A stretch of DNA of 64,000 nucleotides from Citrobacter sp. wls619 (GCF_005281345.1 NZ_SZXJ01000099.1:62001-126000), one strand, 5' to 3'. Shown: positions 41,970-52,126, numbered from the stretch's first letter. Numbers and translations: made by a program. The notes: generated by a model not told the origin, from the sequence alone.

Positions 41970-43189
41970 GCTGATTGTCCTTTAAATACGCGTTGGTAGA
42001 GCGGGTTACGCCCTGGCTCATAGAGGATCTCGACCGGGAGTTCGGCATCCCACACCACAAAATCGGCCACAAACCCGGCTTTCAGTTGTCCGTGAGTGGC
42101 ATGACGCCCCAGCGCCCGGGCCGCATGACGGGTTACGCCCGCCCATGCCTCTTCCGGCGTTAAGCCAAACTGTACACAGGCCATATTCATCGCCCAATGC
42201 AGGCTAATAAACGGGCTGGTGCCTGGGTTATAGTCGGTCGCCACCGCCATCGGAACCTGATACTGACGTAACAATTCGACTGGCGGACGCTGTTTCTCTT
42301 TGAGGAAATAAAAAGCGCCGGGCAATAGCACACCGACCGTACCGTTTTGGCTCATCGCCGCTACGCCCGCTTCATCCAGATATTCAATGTGATCGGCTGA
42401 TAATCCGTGGTAGCGGCTAACCAGTTGTGCGCCGCCCAGTAATGACAGTTGTTCGACATGACCTTTAACCGGGATACCCAACGCCTGCGCGGCCTGAAAC
42501 ACGCGTTCGCTCTGCGCCAGCGTAAAGCCCACTGTTTCACAGAACAGGTCAACGGTTTCAAACAATCCCTGTTCCCACAACTGCGGCAAAATCGTCTCGC
42601 ACACTAGCGTAATGTAGCTATCGGGATCATCGCGATACTGCGCCGGTGTGGCATGTGCAGCTAACAGCGTTGGGCTTATTTCGACGGTATTTTCTGCCGC
42701 CAGCGCAGCCACGACGCGCAAAATTTTCTCTTCTGTCGTCAAATCCAGGCCGTAGCCCGATTTGATTTCCAGCAACGTAACGCCTTCTTTTATTAGCCGC
42801 TCCATTCGCTGATGCGCTATATGAAGAAGTTGTTCATCCGTGGCACTACGGGTCGCCGACACGGTGGCATTAATACCGCCTCCCTGAGCACTGATCTGTT
42901 GGTAGGAAACGCCGTTTAGCCGCTGTTCCCATTCACCTGCACGATTCCCTCCAAACACCAGGTGTGTATGGCAGTCAATCAGACCCGGCGTAATCAATCG
43001 TCCTTGCATATCAAGGGTATTATCGTGTGTAAGGTATAACGACGACTCAGGCACAATGTCCCGAATCTTACCCTGACGGACGATCAGCGCATGGCCATCC
43101 ACCAGCCCATACGGAGTATCACGTTCAGGATCCATGGTCGCCAGGCGGACATTACGCCAGATAGCATCATCAGGAAAAAATTGCTGCAT
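41966..43189 (-). CDS. hutI: HutI, imidazolonepropionase
   Basis: A 407-residue amidohydrolase opening the imidazolone ring to formiminoglutamate. Metal-site motifs are [24 protein letters not shown] near residue 70, [27 protein letters not shown] and [11 protein letters not shown]. The start is ATG 43189 (MQQFFPDDA), as in Salmonella HutI and behind GGTGAG; a GTG four codons upstream at 43201 is less likely. First gene of hutIGC. Confidence 0.95.
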   Translation of the reverse strand: MQQFFPDDAIWRNVRLATMDPERDTPYGLVDGHALIVRQGKIRDIVPESSLYLTHDNTLDMQGRLITPGLIDCHTHLVFGGNRAGEWEQRLNGVSYQQISAQGGGINATVSATRSATDEQLLHIAHQRMERLIKEGVTLLEIKSGYGLDLTTEEKILRVVAALAAENTVEISPTLLAAHATPAQYRDDPDSYITLVCETILPQLWEQGLFETVDLFCETVGFTLAQSERVFQAAQALGIPVKGHVEQLSLLGGAQLVSRYHGLSADHIEYLDEAGVAAMSQNGTVGVLLPGAFYFLKEKQRPPVELLRQYQVPMAVATDYNPGTSPFISLHWAMNMACVQFGLTPEEAWAGVTRHAARALGRHATHGQLKAGFVADFVVWDAELPVEILYEPGRNPLYQRVFKGQSA

Positions 43190-43212
43190 TCGACTCACCA
43201 CTTGTCATAGGT

Positions 43213-43222
43213 TGTATAGACA
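43213..43222. promoter_or_regulatory. HutC operator at the hutIGC promoter
   Basis: TGTATAGACA is the exact reverse complement of the TGTCTATACA core at the hutU promoter, 24 bp upstream of the hutI ATG. Confidence 0.75.
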
Positions 43223-43413
43223 TTTATTTTTCATCCTGTGGATGTTGTCAACCTGAAGGACCAAAATTGTTATCTAATTGTGATATAAGGACTCTCTACA
43301 CCCGACATTGCTGCTATAAAAAACAACTTTTTACCTTTTCGCCTTCCCGTTTCGCTCAACTTAGTATAAAAAAGCAGGCTTCAATGGATAACTTTCAAAG
43401 CCCGGAGCAACCT

Positions 43414-44697
43414 GTGAACATTTCATCAGTTTCCCGTCTGGCGCTGGCAATGGCTTTTGGCGTGACGCTGACAGCCTGTAGCTCTACACCGCCCGATCAA
43501 ATTCCGTCCGATCAGACCGCGCCTGGAACGTCTATGCGTCCGATTCTGTCGGCAAATGAAGCGAAAAATTTTGTCGCTGCGCACTATTTTTCCGCGCTGA
43601 CGCCAAACACTGCGCCATGGAGTCCTTCCGCTATTTCCCTGCCCGCCCAGCCTGACTTTGTCGTCGGCCCGGCAGGAACTCAAGGCGTTACCCATACCAG
43701 TATTCAGGCAGCAGTTGATGCGGCAATCATTAAACGCACCAATAAACGTCAGTACATCGCGATCATGCCTGGCGAGTATCAGGGCACGGTCTATATCCCG
43801 GCGGCGACAGGAAGCCTGACGCTCTACGGTACTGGCGAAAAACCGCTGGATGTGAAAATTGGCCAGGCTATTGATGGCGAAATGAGCACCGCAGACTGGC
43901 GTCGTACGGTGAACCCTGGCGGTAAATATATGCCGGGTAAACCTGCGTGGTATATGTATGATAATTGCCAGAATAAACGCGGCACAAACATCGGCGTGAT
44001 GTGTTCTGCGGTTGTCTGGTCACAAAACAATGGTCTGCAGTTGCAGAACCTGACCATCGAAAACAACCTCGGTGACAGCGTGGATGCGGGTAACCACCCG
44101 GCCGTCGCACTGCGTACCGATGGCGATAAAGTGCAGATCGACAAGGTGAACATTCTGGGACGTCAGAACACCTTCTTCGTGACCAACAGCGGCGTACAAA
44201 ACCGTCTGGAAAACGATCGTCAGCCGCGTACGCTGGTGACGAACAGCTACATTGAAGGTGATGTGGATATGGTTTCTGGTCGTGGCGCGGTGGTATTCGA
44301 TAACACCGATTTCCGCGTAGTAAACTCCCGCACCCAGCAGGAAGCCTACGTTTTTGCACCGGCAACCCTGTCGAACATTTACTACGGTTTCCTCGCCACC
44401 AATAGCCGCTTTACCGCAGCAGGCGATGGCGTCGCGCAGTTGGGCCGCTCGCTGGATGTCGATTCCAACACCAATGGTCAGGTGGTTATTCGCGACAGCG
44501 TGATCAACGAAGGCTTTAACATGGCAAAACCCTGGGCTGACAGCGTTATCTCAAAACGTCCGTTTGCCGGGAACACCGGTGCGGAAGATGACAAAGGTGA
44601 AATTCAGCGCAACCTGAACGACACCAACTTCAACCGCATGTGGGAATACAACAACCGCGGTGTAGGTAGCAAAGTGGTTGCAGAGCCGAAGCAGTAA
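43414..44697 (+). CDS. ybhC: YbhC, outer-membrane lipoprotein of the pectinesterase fold
   Basis: A 427-residue right-handed beta-helix protein related to pectin methylesterases; E. coli YbhC is an outer-membrane lipoprotein reported to have acyl-CoA thioesterase activity. The start is read as GTG 43414 (MNISSVSRL), with GGAG 7 bp before it and exactly the E. coli length; ATG 43384 would add ten residues without homology. Lipobox Leu-Thr-Ala-Cys ends at Cys22. Beta-helix signatures follow: IQAAVDAAI, ALRTDGDKVQIDKVNILGRQNTFF, YIEGDVDMVSGRGAVVFDN. No linked operon partner is seen. Confidence 0.92.
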   Translation: MNISSVSRLALAMAFGVTLTACSSTPPDQIPSDQTAPGTSMRPILSANEAKNFVAAHYFSALTPNTAPWSPSAISLPAQPDFVVGPAGTQGVTHTSIQAAVDAAIIKRTNKRQYIAIMPGEYQGTVYIPAATGSLTLYGTGEKPLDVKIGQAIDGEMSTADWRRTVNPGGKYMPGKPAWYMYDNCQNKRGTNIGVMCSAVVWSQNNGLQLQNLTIENNLGDSVDAGNHPAVALRTDGDKVQIDKVNILGRQNTFFVTNSGVQNRLENDRQPRTLVTNSYIEGDVDMVSGRGAVVFDNTDFRVVNSRTQQEAYVFAPATLSNIYYGFLATNSRFTAAGDGVAQLGRSLDVDSNTNGQVVIRDSVINEGFNMAKPWADSVISKRPFAGNTGAEDDKGEIQRNLNDTNFNRMWEYNNRGVGSKVVAEPKQ

Positions 44698-44705
44698 TTG
44701 CGCAA

Positions 44706-44745
44706 AGGGATGGCTGACCGCCATCCCTGAATAGGTCACTCTTTT
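44706..44745 (+). terminator. Terminator after ybhC
   Basis: Perfect 8-bp stem GGGATGGC / GCCATCCC with a 5-base loop, followed by a short spacer and a T-rich CTTTTTATT tract that runs into the convergent stop of the large gene. Confidence 0.75.
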
Positions 44746-47700
44746 TATTGTACCAGTACACTCTGGCGGCTGAGAATACGACTGAGTTCTCTTTTGCTGA
44801 AAAACTCTTTTGGAGCCTTGCCAGCAGGTGTCCCATTTGAAGGCTGTGCCGCGACAGTTTCATTATCATCACTCTCTGATGACTTCGAAACATGAGATGA
44901 GTCGTCAGCCACTTTCAGTATTGAAGCATTTTCATCAAGTGCAGAAGCAGGTTGCTCATCCTTTTTCCTTAGCTCTTCTACGATCATGTGCTCTTCTGCT
45001 GCATCCTTTTGCACCTTAGCAAGTAATTCCTCAAAATCCAACATACCACGATTTCGATCAGATACCGCAACGCTAGCTCTGTATTCAGCAATCCGAGCTT
45101 CAATCTTAGCTTCCACGTTCAGTTTCTTCTCAAATTCCCGGAACTGTTCCACAAGATTGAAGAGCTCTTCAGAACATTTATTTTCTCTTACTATGAGTTC
45201 TACTCTCATATCCTTTTTCAAATCAGCAAGTAGCTTATCAAGAGAAATCATACCACCACCCTCATCAGCCTCATCAGCCTCATCAGCCTCATATAGGCTA
45301 GCTTTATATCTAGCAATCTCAGCTTCCTCGTTCAGTTTAGTCTCAACTTTCTGGTACAGTTCTACAAGTTTGAAAAGATATTTAGAACGTTTTTCCAATT
45401 CTGGAGGAAGCCTGTTAATTTTACGTTTATCGTTTTCAGTAAAAAACGCATTAATAATTTCTTCGATATATTCAGAAGACTTTAGATATTCTGCAGTCTT
45501 AGCAGCAAGATTTTTTCCGTCAATTTTTTTGTCAAATTCATTTGTGTCAATTTTATTTAACATTTCGGCTGCGGCCTGGAAAAGACAGTCCCCATCGCCT
45601 GCAACTATTGTTTGGCGCGTGCGTGATTCATAGCCATTATAATGATTATTTTCCAAAATAATATTTACAACACCATTATATGAATCCCTCTTTGGCATAT
45701 ATAAATTTCTATCCTTACGCACGGGTTTAACATAAGAAGTCGACATCGAATCTGTTTCTAGAATATTAAGTTTAATACCTAGTGAATCTAAATAAAAACC
45801 AAGTGCATATGGCGCGATTTCACCATCAATGCTTTGCCAATATTTGTTAAAATCTAATCGCGCTATGATTTTATTCCCTAATTCCGTTAGATATTTATTC
45901 CCTAATGCTATATCCTGAGACTGGTTTACATTATCCGTTGATATCACGGAAGCATCATAATGAGCGGATGAATCTTTACGAATTTTTTCCTGGCCGCTTA
46001 TTGTTGCCTTTAATTCTTTAGCTTTATTATATTTTTCACCAAAATATTGATCAAATCTCTTCTTGAAATCATGATTATCTGTTGACATTTTAAAGTCACA
46101 AAAACTGTTATCACTAAGCTTATCAGGACTATATTTTTCATCCTGGAAAACCATTATAGGACCGCGATTCTTGAATTTAAATTTTTCACTCATTAATTTA
46201 AGAAACTGTTCTTTATCCAGCCCATTTTTTTTAAGCATTGTGGCATTATACGTTATCTTTTCCAATCCAAAACTCACCTCATCAATATCATTATCACTAA
46301 TAACTCGCTGAGCAATACAATTTGAAGGGACTTCAACTTCGAGTAACATTCTTGATTTATCAATTGATGCTTCCATTTTATCCTCCCACATAAATTTGTT
46401 TGATTTATCAACATGAGCAGGATAATCAAATTTATTTTCCCTCTTATTATTATCTGCGGAGAATTCATAATGAATCCTTACAAACAATTCATTTAACGGC
46501 ACATCAATTCCATTTTTAAATTTTATAGCCGTTATTCCTTTTGAATCTATACCATCAAGACTAGAAGATAGTAGCGTTCTTATTTTTAAGGTTGATTCAT
46601 CCTTCAATAGATACTGTACTCCTTGGTCAATGTTTTTCGCAACGTATAAAAACTCCTCCATAAAACCAAGGAAAGCGTCCGTTCCACTCTTCAATTCAAG
46701 ATAATTTTCCGCAAGAATGTCTCTAATTTCTCTTTCATGCAATTCACACAATTTAGATATATCTAAAGAAAGATTCGGGTATATTAATTTTTTATATTTT
46801 TCAAATATATCAGGAAATCTACTTATAATTATAGCTAATCTTGGATCTAGCCCCTTTATCTCACTATTGACAATAGGAATCCGATTACCAGAACTGATAA
46901 TATTCTCATGAGCACCAGGAACTTTATTATTTTCTGTCATTTGTGGCTGAAAGTAGCCCTCAATTTTTATACTGGATCGATCGATTATCTCTTGTTGTGA
47001 TAATAGTTCAACTTGTTTTCGAAGATCATGAAGTTCAGATGGTGTCATGGTTCTGAAATAATCAAATCTATTTTCAGCTATTATATCATTAATATAGTTG
47101 GTAAAACCAGCATGTGTAAAATGTGTTTCTTTTGCATTTTCTACTTGTTTAAAATAATCATAATTTGTAGAAGCGCCCAACTTTCTTTCATATCTTTTAT
47201 AAGTACAACCTGGAATAGTATAAATTTTACCATTCACTCCAGGTATTTTAAGATCCCCCGCCCCTGATATTGGTTTATATTCTGTCGCATCTTCATTACA
47301 CTTAAATTCTGAATCGTAAAAATATTTAACCTGTACAAGCAAGTCCTTCTGCTTCTCCAATACCGTGACAGTCATGCTGTTTTTAGTAAGCTCGACACTT
47401 TCAAATGGGATATTCAATTTTTTATAAATTGACTTTTGCTCTTTAACCTCTTCATGTAATTGTTTTTTCTCTGCCCTATCAGAGGTTTTCTTCGCCATTT
47501 CCTCAAGAGCTTTTACATTTTTTAATGTGTATACTTCATCATTAAAAGTAATCTTAAATTCAAGGGAATTATCATCCCCGGAAGCCGTTGCGCCAGTCGA
47601 TGTCATGGATTTATTATCAGTATTTAAATCCTCTACAGACTCACTGGGCTGATGCGCTGTAGTTTCAGTTGTCAACGGTTCATCGGGGTGCGAGTCTTCC

Positions 47701-50681
47701 GCTGTGGGGACATCATCACCTGCTTTAGATAGTGAAGTATTGCCAGCCAGTAGCTCGTCAATCCCATCATCAATATTTTCTCTGACTACTTCCTCATCCG
47801 ACAAATCATAAGTTAGCTTAACATCGCCAGAATTAGCATCTCCGGAAGCAGTTGCGCCAGATTCGACAGTTTCCAATGGCAAATTTTTATATTCTTTCAC
47901 AAGATGGAAAAGAGCTTTCGTACGCTTTCCATTTGTAGTGTCACTTTCGTCATCAGAGTTAAAAAATGCGGCAATAAACTTATCAAAATTATTATTAAAA
48001 TGTTCTTTTGTCAGTTGATTAAGATAAACACCATCCACGATATCATTAATACCTTCCATTTTAATATTATTAATTTTTAACATATTAGCAACGGAATGAA
48101 AAAGACAGTTGCCATCTCCTTTAGATGGATATGTTATTGCTTCTTTTGGATCAAAGCCAGAATAATGCCCACGATCAAGAATAATGGAAACGGAGTTATC
48201 AGTTTTAGGCGGTTTTTTTATATTCAACCCTCTACCCGCAGCTATGAGTTCGATAGGTACACGTGATTCTTTATCAGCCTCCAAAATATTGAGCTGAACA
48301 TTACGCTCTGCTAAATAAGAATAAAGTGCCAAGACAGCTATTTCACCATCAATTTGAGAATTGTATTTTTTAAAATCAATCTCGTTGATAATTTCCTTTC
48401 TCAGGGTATCTTTATTTTTAGGATTTACATTGTCTTTAACCTGTAGAGATTTTTCTACATTATCTGAATCTGCCAAAGGTTCATTTTTATTGATACTTAC
48501 ATCAGATAATTTTTTATTTCGCAAAGTATTTCTAGATACAGGATCATGGGTGGCGTTATATTTTTGGTACCATGCCCATGTACTAAACTCTGAGAAACTG
48601 TCACGCGTTTTTTCCAGTGAACGAAATACTTTCTTATCGAATTTTATGCCATCAGGTATATCGGGTATGCATAAGCAGTTTGGATTTGAAATTTGGTTTG
48701 AAATATGTTCAATATCCCCAGGCGAGAAAATATAATTTTCATTACTTATTTTTTTTATTGCAGAAATTAAATACTTTAACTGGCTATTTCTGGTGATGGC
48801 CATATGGTGATATTTCCTCACCAGTTCCTTGTCGACAGGCTCGCTTAAATAGTCAGCATACTTTCCCCATGCAATGTCAGATTCCTGTAGCAAGAAATCT
48901 ACTTTATCTTTAAGTGATAAGAATCCATAATATGTTTCAACAACAGACTCAATATGATTGTCCAACCAGGCAATTTGCTGTCTGAGGCATTCCCGCTCAT
49001 GCTTGTTTTCGTTCCCACGCAGTCCAAGAACCTTTTCATCTCTCAATGCTCTGAGAGTATCTATACTCTTTTCTGAATATTTACTCTGAACATTGTTACG
49101 GGATAGGCTTGTCGCAACCATATGCTCCATGCTACCCGGTTCAAGTTCGGTGATTTTTTTCAGCTCCATTTTAAACGAGGAAATTTCTTTACGATAAGCC
49201 TTATTTTTCAAGAGATTCAACTGATTAGAAAGTTTATCAATCTCTTTTCCGTACGCCAAAGTTTTGACATCTTTATCCAGGATACTATTCTGCTCAAGAT
49301 GATTAAGTAGTTCCTTTTCATTTTTTTTCAGTTCACGCCTGATTTTTTTGGGGTTTAGTAATGCCAACTCCTCCAGATTGGAAATAGCACTCTTGATATT
49401 TTCCGCTCTCGCTCTCGGTGAGACCTCATTAATACCTTGTATTCCGCTAAAATCATTACTATTCACCATGGAACGCAAAGCTATTTGATAGCCAGAGTTA
49501 GCGTAAACAGTATTAATGTACTGATTGAATCTCTTACTGGTATAAATCGTCGGAAAATATTTCTTCGCATCAGCATCCGATATTCTGTTTGCATGCCCTG
49601 ATTTAATAACGTTTTCAATCACCGCGCAGCGTAGCGTATCGTTATCGCTCCATTTTTCCGCACTGGTTGGCCGGTCCCAGTCCGCGGACAGTGCCTTAAT
49701 TCCTTGCGCGTAGATTTTCTTAGCTTCAGATACCCCCTTAGCCTGCTCATGTCTGTAACGATGGCTTAGTCCCAGTGCTTCCCTGCTCTTTCCATTTGAA
49801 TCAGTACACATTGCGTCAATGTTTTTACGCAGATGATAAAGCTTATCTTTACCATAGGAATCCATAGCCTCAGCATAGAGCTTTGTTAAAGCAACACGCT
49901 CAGGAACCGCAGTCCCAAACTCATGAATCAGTGAATCAACATATTCACTCACTTTAATTTCGTGCAAGTCCGGTAACTTATTATACAGACGTGCAGGATA
50001 AAAACAGTCTAACGTTTCGGTTGTTTTGCATAAATGATTCAAATTCAGTCGGTTTTCTTCATTAAGAACAGCAACGCCCTCACCTTTGCGGAAAAATAGT
50101 ATTAACTTAGCGGCATTATTCGGCTTATCAAAAGTACTTGTTTCAGGCTTCTGCCAGGCAATGAAATTATCCCATGGAATAATCTTATCACCGCATTGAA
50201 TACCTTCAGTGCTGATTAGTTTATTTCCTGCAGAATTATTTTTACTATCAGCAATGAGAGCCATTCTTTCTTTTATGTCAAGGGTTCTGACAAATGTCTC
50301 ATCATTTTCCATTTTGGCCAGTGAATACTTAACCAATGGATCACCCACATGCCTCGCTGGCACGTTTATTTTAAGGCTCGTTGACGTCCCACCGTTACCT
50401 GAATCAAGGGTATAGACCCCCATTTGAGTGATCTGCGGTATGCCACCCGGCCCCTGAGGTACCCTGATGCTCTTAGAAGGCTCAATGTTGGGTTGACCTT
50501 TAGGCAAACGACTAATAGAAGAAATTCGGGAAAGTGCTTCTGATTTTTGCTCTGTTTTATTTTTAACTGATTGAAGATTTTTACTAAGATCTCCGGTACT
50601 GCGGCTGCGTTGAGTCTCCGAAGAATGGTTCTGTACCCCAGCGGTAGAACCCGATGAACCAGATATGTTCATTTTACTCAT
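44745..50681 (-). CDS. 1978-residue putative secreted effector with two permuted OTU-like cysteine-protease modules
   Basis: A giant, AT-rich gene in a GC-richer neighbourhood. No signal peptide or membrane segment; the first 70 residues are Ser/Thr/Gln-rich and look disordered, as in type III effectors. Residues about 100-760 are mostly helical, with coiled-coil-like parts at 440-620. Module 1 (765-935) and module 2 (1605-1777) are copies of one domain: DGEIA at 778 and 1619, HY at 839 and 1680, then GDG-N/D-CLF with Cys859 and Cys1699, and AFF at 905 and 1745. HY-then-Cys is the reverse of the usual OTU order, as in a circularly permuted OTU. Linker 936-1050 is acidic. Residues 1050-1600 are unidentified. 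A charged repeat (1766-1902) and a Ser-rich tail end the protein. GGGAG precedes ATG 50681. Deubiquitinase activity and export are inferred. Confidence 0.78.
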   Translation of the reverse strand: MSKMNISGSSGSTAGVQNHSSETQRSRSTGDLSKNLQSVKNKTEQKSEALSRISSISRLPKGQPNIEPSKSIRVPQGPGGIPQITQMGVYTLDSGNGGTSTSLKINVPARHVGDPLVKYSLAKMENDETFVRTLDIKERMALIADSKNNSAGNKLISTEGIQCGDKIIPWDNFIAWQKPETSTFDKPNNAAKLILFFRKGEGVAVLNEENRLNLNHLCKTTETLDCFYPARLYNKLPDLHEIKVSEYVDSLIHEFGTAVPERVALTKLYAEAMDSYGKDKLYHLRKNIDAMCTDSNGKSREALGLSHRYRHEQAKGVSEAKKIYAQGIKALSADWDRPTSAEKWSDNDTLRCAVIENVIKSGHANRISDADAKKYFPTIYTSKRFNQYINTVYANSGYQIALRSMVNSNDFSGIQGINEVSPRARAENIKSAISNLEELALLNPKKIRRELKKNEKELLNHLEQNSILDKDVKTLAYGKEIDKLSNQLNLLKNKAYRKEISSFKMELKKITELEPGSMEHMVATSLSRNNVQSKYSEKSIDTLRALRDEKVLGLRGNENKHERECLRQQIAWLDNHIESVVETYYGFLSLKDKVDFLLQESDIAWGKYADYLSEPVDKELVRKYHHMAITRNSQLKYLISAIKKISNENYIFSPGDIEHISNQISNPNCLCIPDIPDGIKFDKKVFRSLEKTRDSFSEFSTWAWYQKYNATHDPVSRNTLRNKKLSDVSINKNEPLADSDNVEKSLQVKDNVNPKNKDTLRKEIINEIDFKKYNSQIDGEIAVLALYSYLAERNVQLNILEADKESRVPIELIAAGRGLNIKKPPKTDNSVSIILDRGHYSGFDPKEAITYPSKGDGNCLFHSVANMLKINNIKMEGINDIVDGVYLNQLTKEHFNNNFDKFIAAFFNSDDESDTTNGKRTKALFHLVKEYKNLPLETVESGATASGDANSGDVKLTYDLSDEEVVRENIDDGIDELLAGNTSLSKAGDDVPTAEDSHPDEPLTTETTAHQPSESVEDLNTDNKSMTSTGATASGDDNSLEFKITFNDEVYTLKNVKALEEMAKKTSDRAEKKQLHEEVKEQKSIYKKLNIPFESVELTKNSMTVTVLEKQKDLLVQVKYFYDSEFKCNEDATEYKPISGAGDLKIPGVNGKIYTIPGCTYKRYERKLGASTNYDYFKQVENAKETHFTHAGFTNYINDIIAENRFDYFRTMTPSELHDLRKQVELLSQQEIIDRSSIKIEGYFQPQMTENNKVPGAHENIISSGNRIPIVNSEIKGLDPRLAIIISRFPDIFEKYKKLIYPNLSLDISKLCELHEREIRDILAENYLELKSGTDAFLGFMEEFLYVAKNIDQGVQYLLKDESTLKIRTLLSSSLDGIDSKGITAIKFKNGIDVPLNELFVRIHYEFSADNNKRENKFDYPAHVDKSNKFMWEDKMEASIDKSRMLLEVEVPSNCIAQRVISDNDIDEVSFGLEKITYNATMLKKNGLDKEQFLKLMSEKFKFKNRGPIMVFQDEKYSPDKLSDNSFCDFKMSTDNHDFKKRFDQYFGEKYNKAKELKATISGQEKIRKDSSAHYDASVISTDNVNQSQDIALGNKYLTELGNKIIARLDFNKYWQSIDGEIAPYALGFYLDSLGIKLNILETDSMSTSYVKPVRKDRNLYMPKRDSYNGVVNIILENNHYNGYESRTRQTIVAGDGDCLFQAAAEMLNKIDTNEFDKKIDGKNLAAKTAEYLKSSEYIEEIINAFFTENDKRKINRLPPELEKRSKYLFKLVELYQKVETKLNEEAEIARYKASLYEADEADEADEGGGMISLDKLLADLKKDMRVELIVRENKCSEELFNLVEQFREFEKKLNVEAKIEARIAEYRASVAVSDRNRGMLDFEELLAKVQKDAAEEHMIVEELRKKDEQPASALDENASILKVADDSSHVSKSSESDDNETVAAQPSNGTPAGKAPKEFFSKRELSRILSRQSVLVQ
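44976..45386 (-). repeat. Internal protein duplication near the C-terminus of the large effector
   Basis: Residues 1766-1831 and 1837-1902 align: SKYLFKLVELYQKVETKLN with SEELFNLVEQFREFEKKLN, then EIARYKAS with RIAEYRAS, then MISLDKLLADLKKD with MLDFEELLAKVQKD. Both are charged and probably helical. The first copy follows module 2 directly, so the repeat may extend that domain. Confidence 0.75.
45261..45292. repeat. 9-bp tandem repeat inside the effector gene
   Basis: CTCATCAGC occurs three times in a row and a fourth starts (CTCAT). On the coding strand it encodes (Ala-Asp-Glu)n around residues 1799-1807. As a 9-bp unit it can expand or contract by slippage without breaking the frame. Confidence 0.9.
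45351..45869 (-). other. OTU-like module 2 coding region
   Basis: Residues 1605-1777. Order is DGEIAPYALGFYLDSLGIKLNILE, a VVNIILENNHYNGY strand with His1680, then AGDGDCLFQAAAEML with Cys1699, then DGKNLAAKTAEYL and AFFTEN. Glu1621 to His1680 is 59 residues, the same spacing as Glu780 to His839 in module 1. Confidence 0.75.
47877..48389 (-). other. OTU-like module 1 coding region
   Basis: Residues 765-935. Order is DGEIAVLALYSYLAERNVQLNILEAD with Asp778 and Glu780, then SVSIILDRGHYSGFDP with His839, then SKGDGNCLFHSVANML with Cys859. The DGNCLFHS block is the classic OTU nucleophile motif; the HY strand, normally C-terminal, precedes it by 20 residues. Confidence 0.8.
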
Positions 50682-51055
50682 TTTTTCACTCCCAATATGC
50701 CTACCACTATAAATTAGTAGATATTCTAATTACGCTTACACGCCTTATTAATTCAGAGGACATATTTCCGTAATCTTAAAATTACGTCAATTATTCAGAT
50801 AATATATATATAATGAAAATTTAATTTTAAGTTGCATCACAATTATTTATATATTTTCATTTCAATTATCTCATTGAAATTTAATACACGATACCCCACA
50901 TTTAAAAAAATAGACTTTTAGGAAAATATTTAGTGCGGGTGAGAGATGAAATGAAGAAACGACCTCAGCCCTCAGTCAATATGGGTAGTCTGAGTTATCA
51001 CAAACGAAAATGAAATAGGCAGGTACAGCAAAAACAGGAATCACGTTCAGATAAT
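50682..51055. promoter_or_regulatory. AT-rich region upstream of the large effector gene
   Basis: About 370 bp of very AT-rich DNA with TATATATATAATG-like tracts and long A/T runs, the kind of sequence silenced by H-NS in acquired genes. It presumably carries the effector promoter. No second gene, integrase or tRNA is visible. Confidence 0.55.
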
Positions 51056-51075
51056 GACGCCCGCAAGCGGGCGTC
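51056..51075. terminator. Hairpin after pgl
   Basis: Perfect 9-bp stem GACGCCCGC / GCGGGCGTC with an AA loop lies 8 bp beyond the pgl stop. It lacks a long T-run on the minus strand but is likely the pgl 3' end. Confidence 0.6.
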
Positions 51076-51082
51076 GCAGTGA

Positions 51083-52126
<1,044 letters not shown>

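Noticed and set aside
44986-45633. 215-codon plus-strand frame inside the large effector gene
   Set aside because: Low-complexity Ser-rich translation caused by antisense reading of the Glu/Lys/Leu-rich coding strand.
45882-47534. ADP-ribosyltransferase domain in the middle of the large protein
   Set aside because: Only faint resemblance of short strands; no convincing Arg, Ser-Thr-Ser and Glu-x-Glu set in order, so no call is made.
44745-50681. The large gene as a pseudogene or assembly chimera
   Set aside because: One uninterrupted 1978-codon frame with a good ribosome-binding site, consistent codon use and two coherent modules argues for an intact gene.
44698-51082. Prophage or integrative element around the large gene
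   Set aside because: No integrase, tRNA, direct-repeat att site, IS or phage gene is present on either side.
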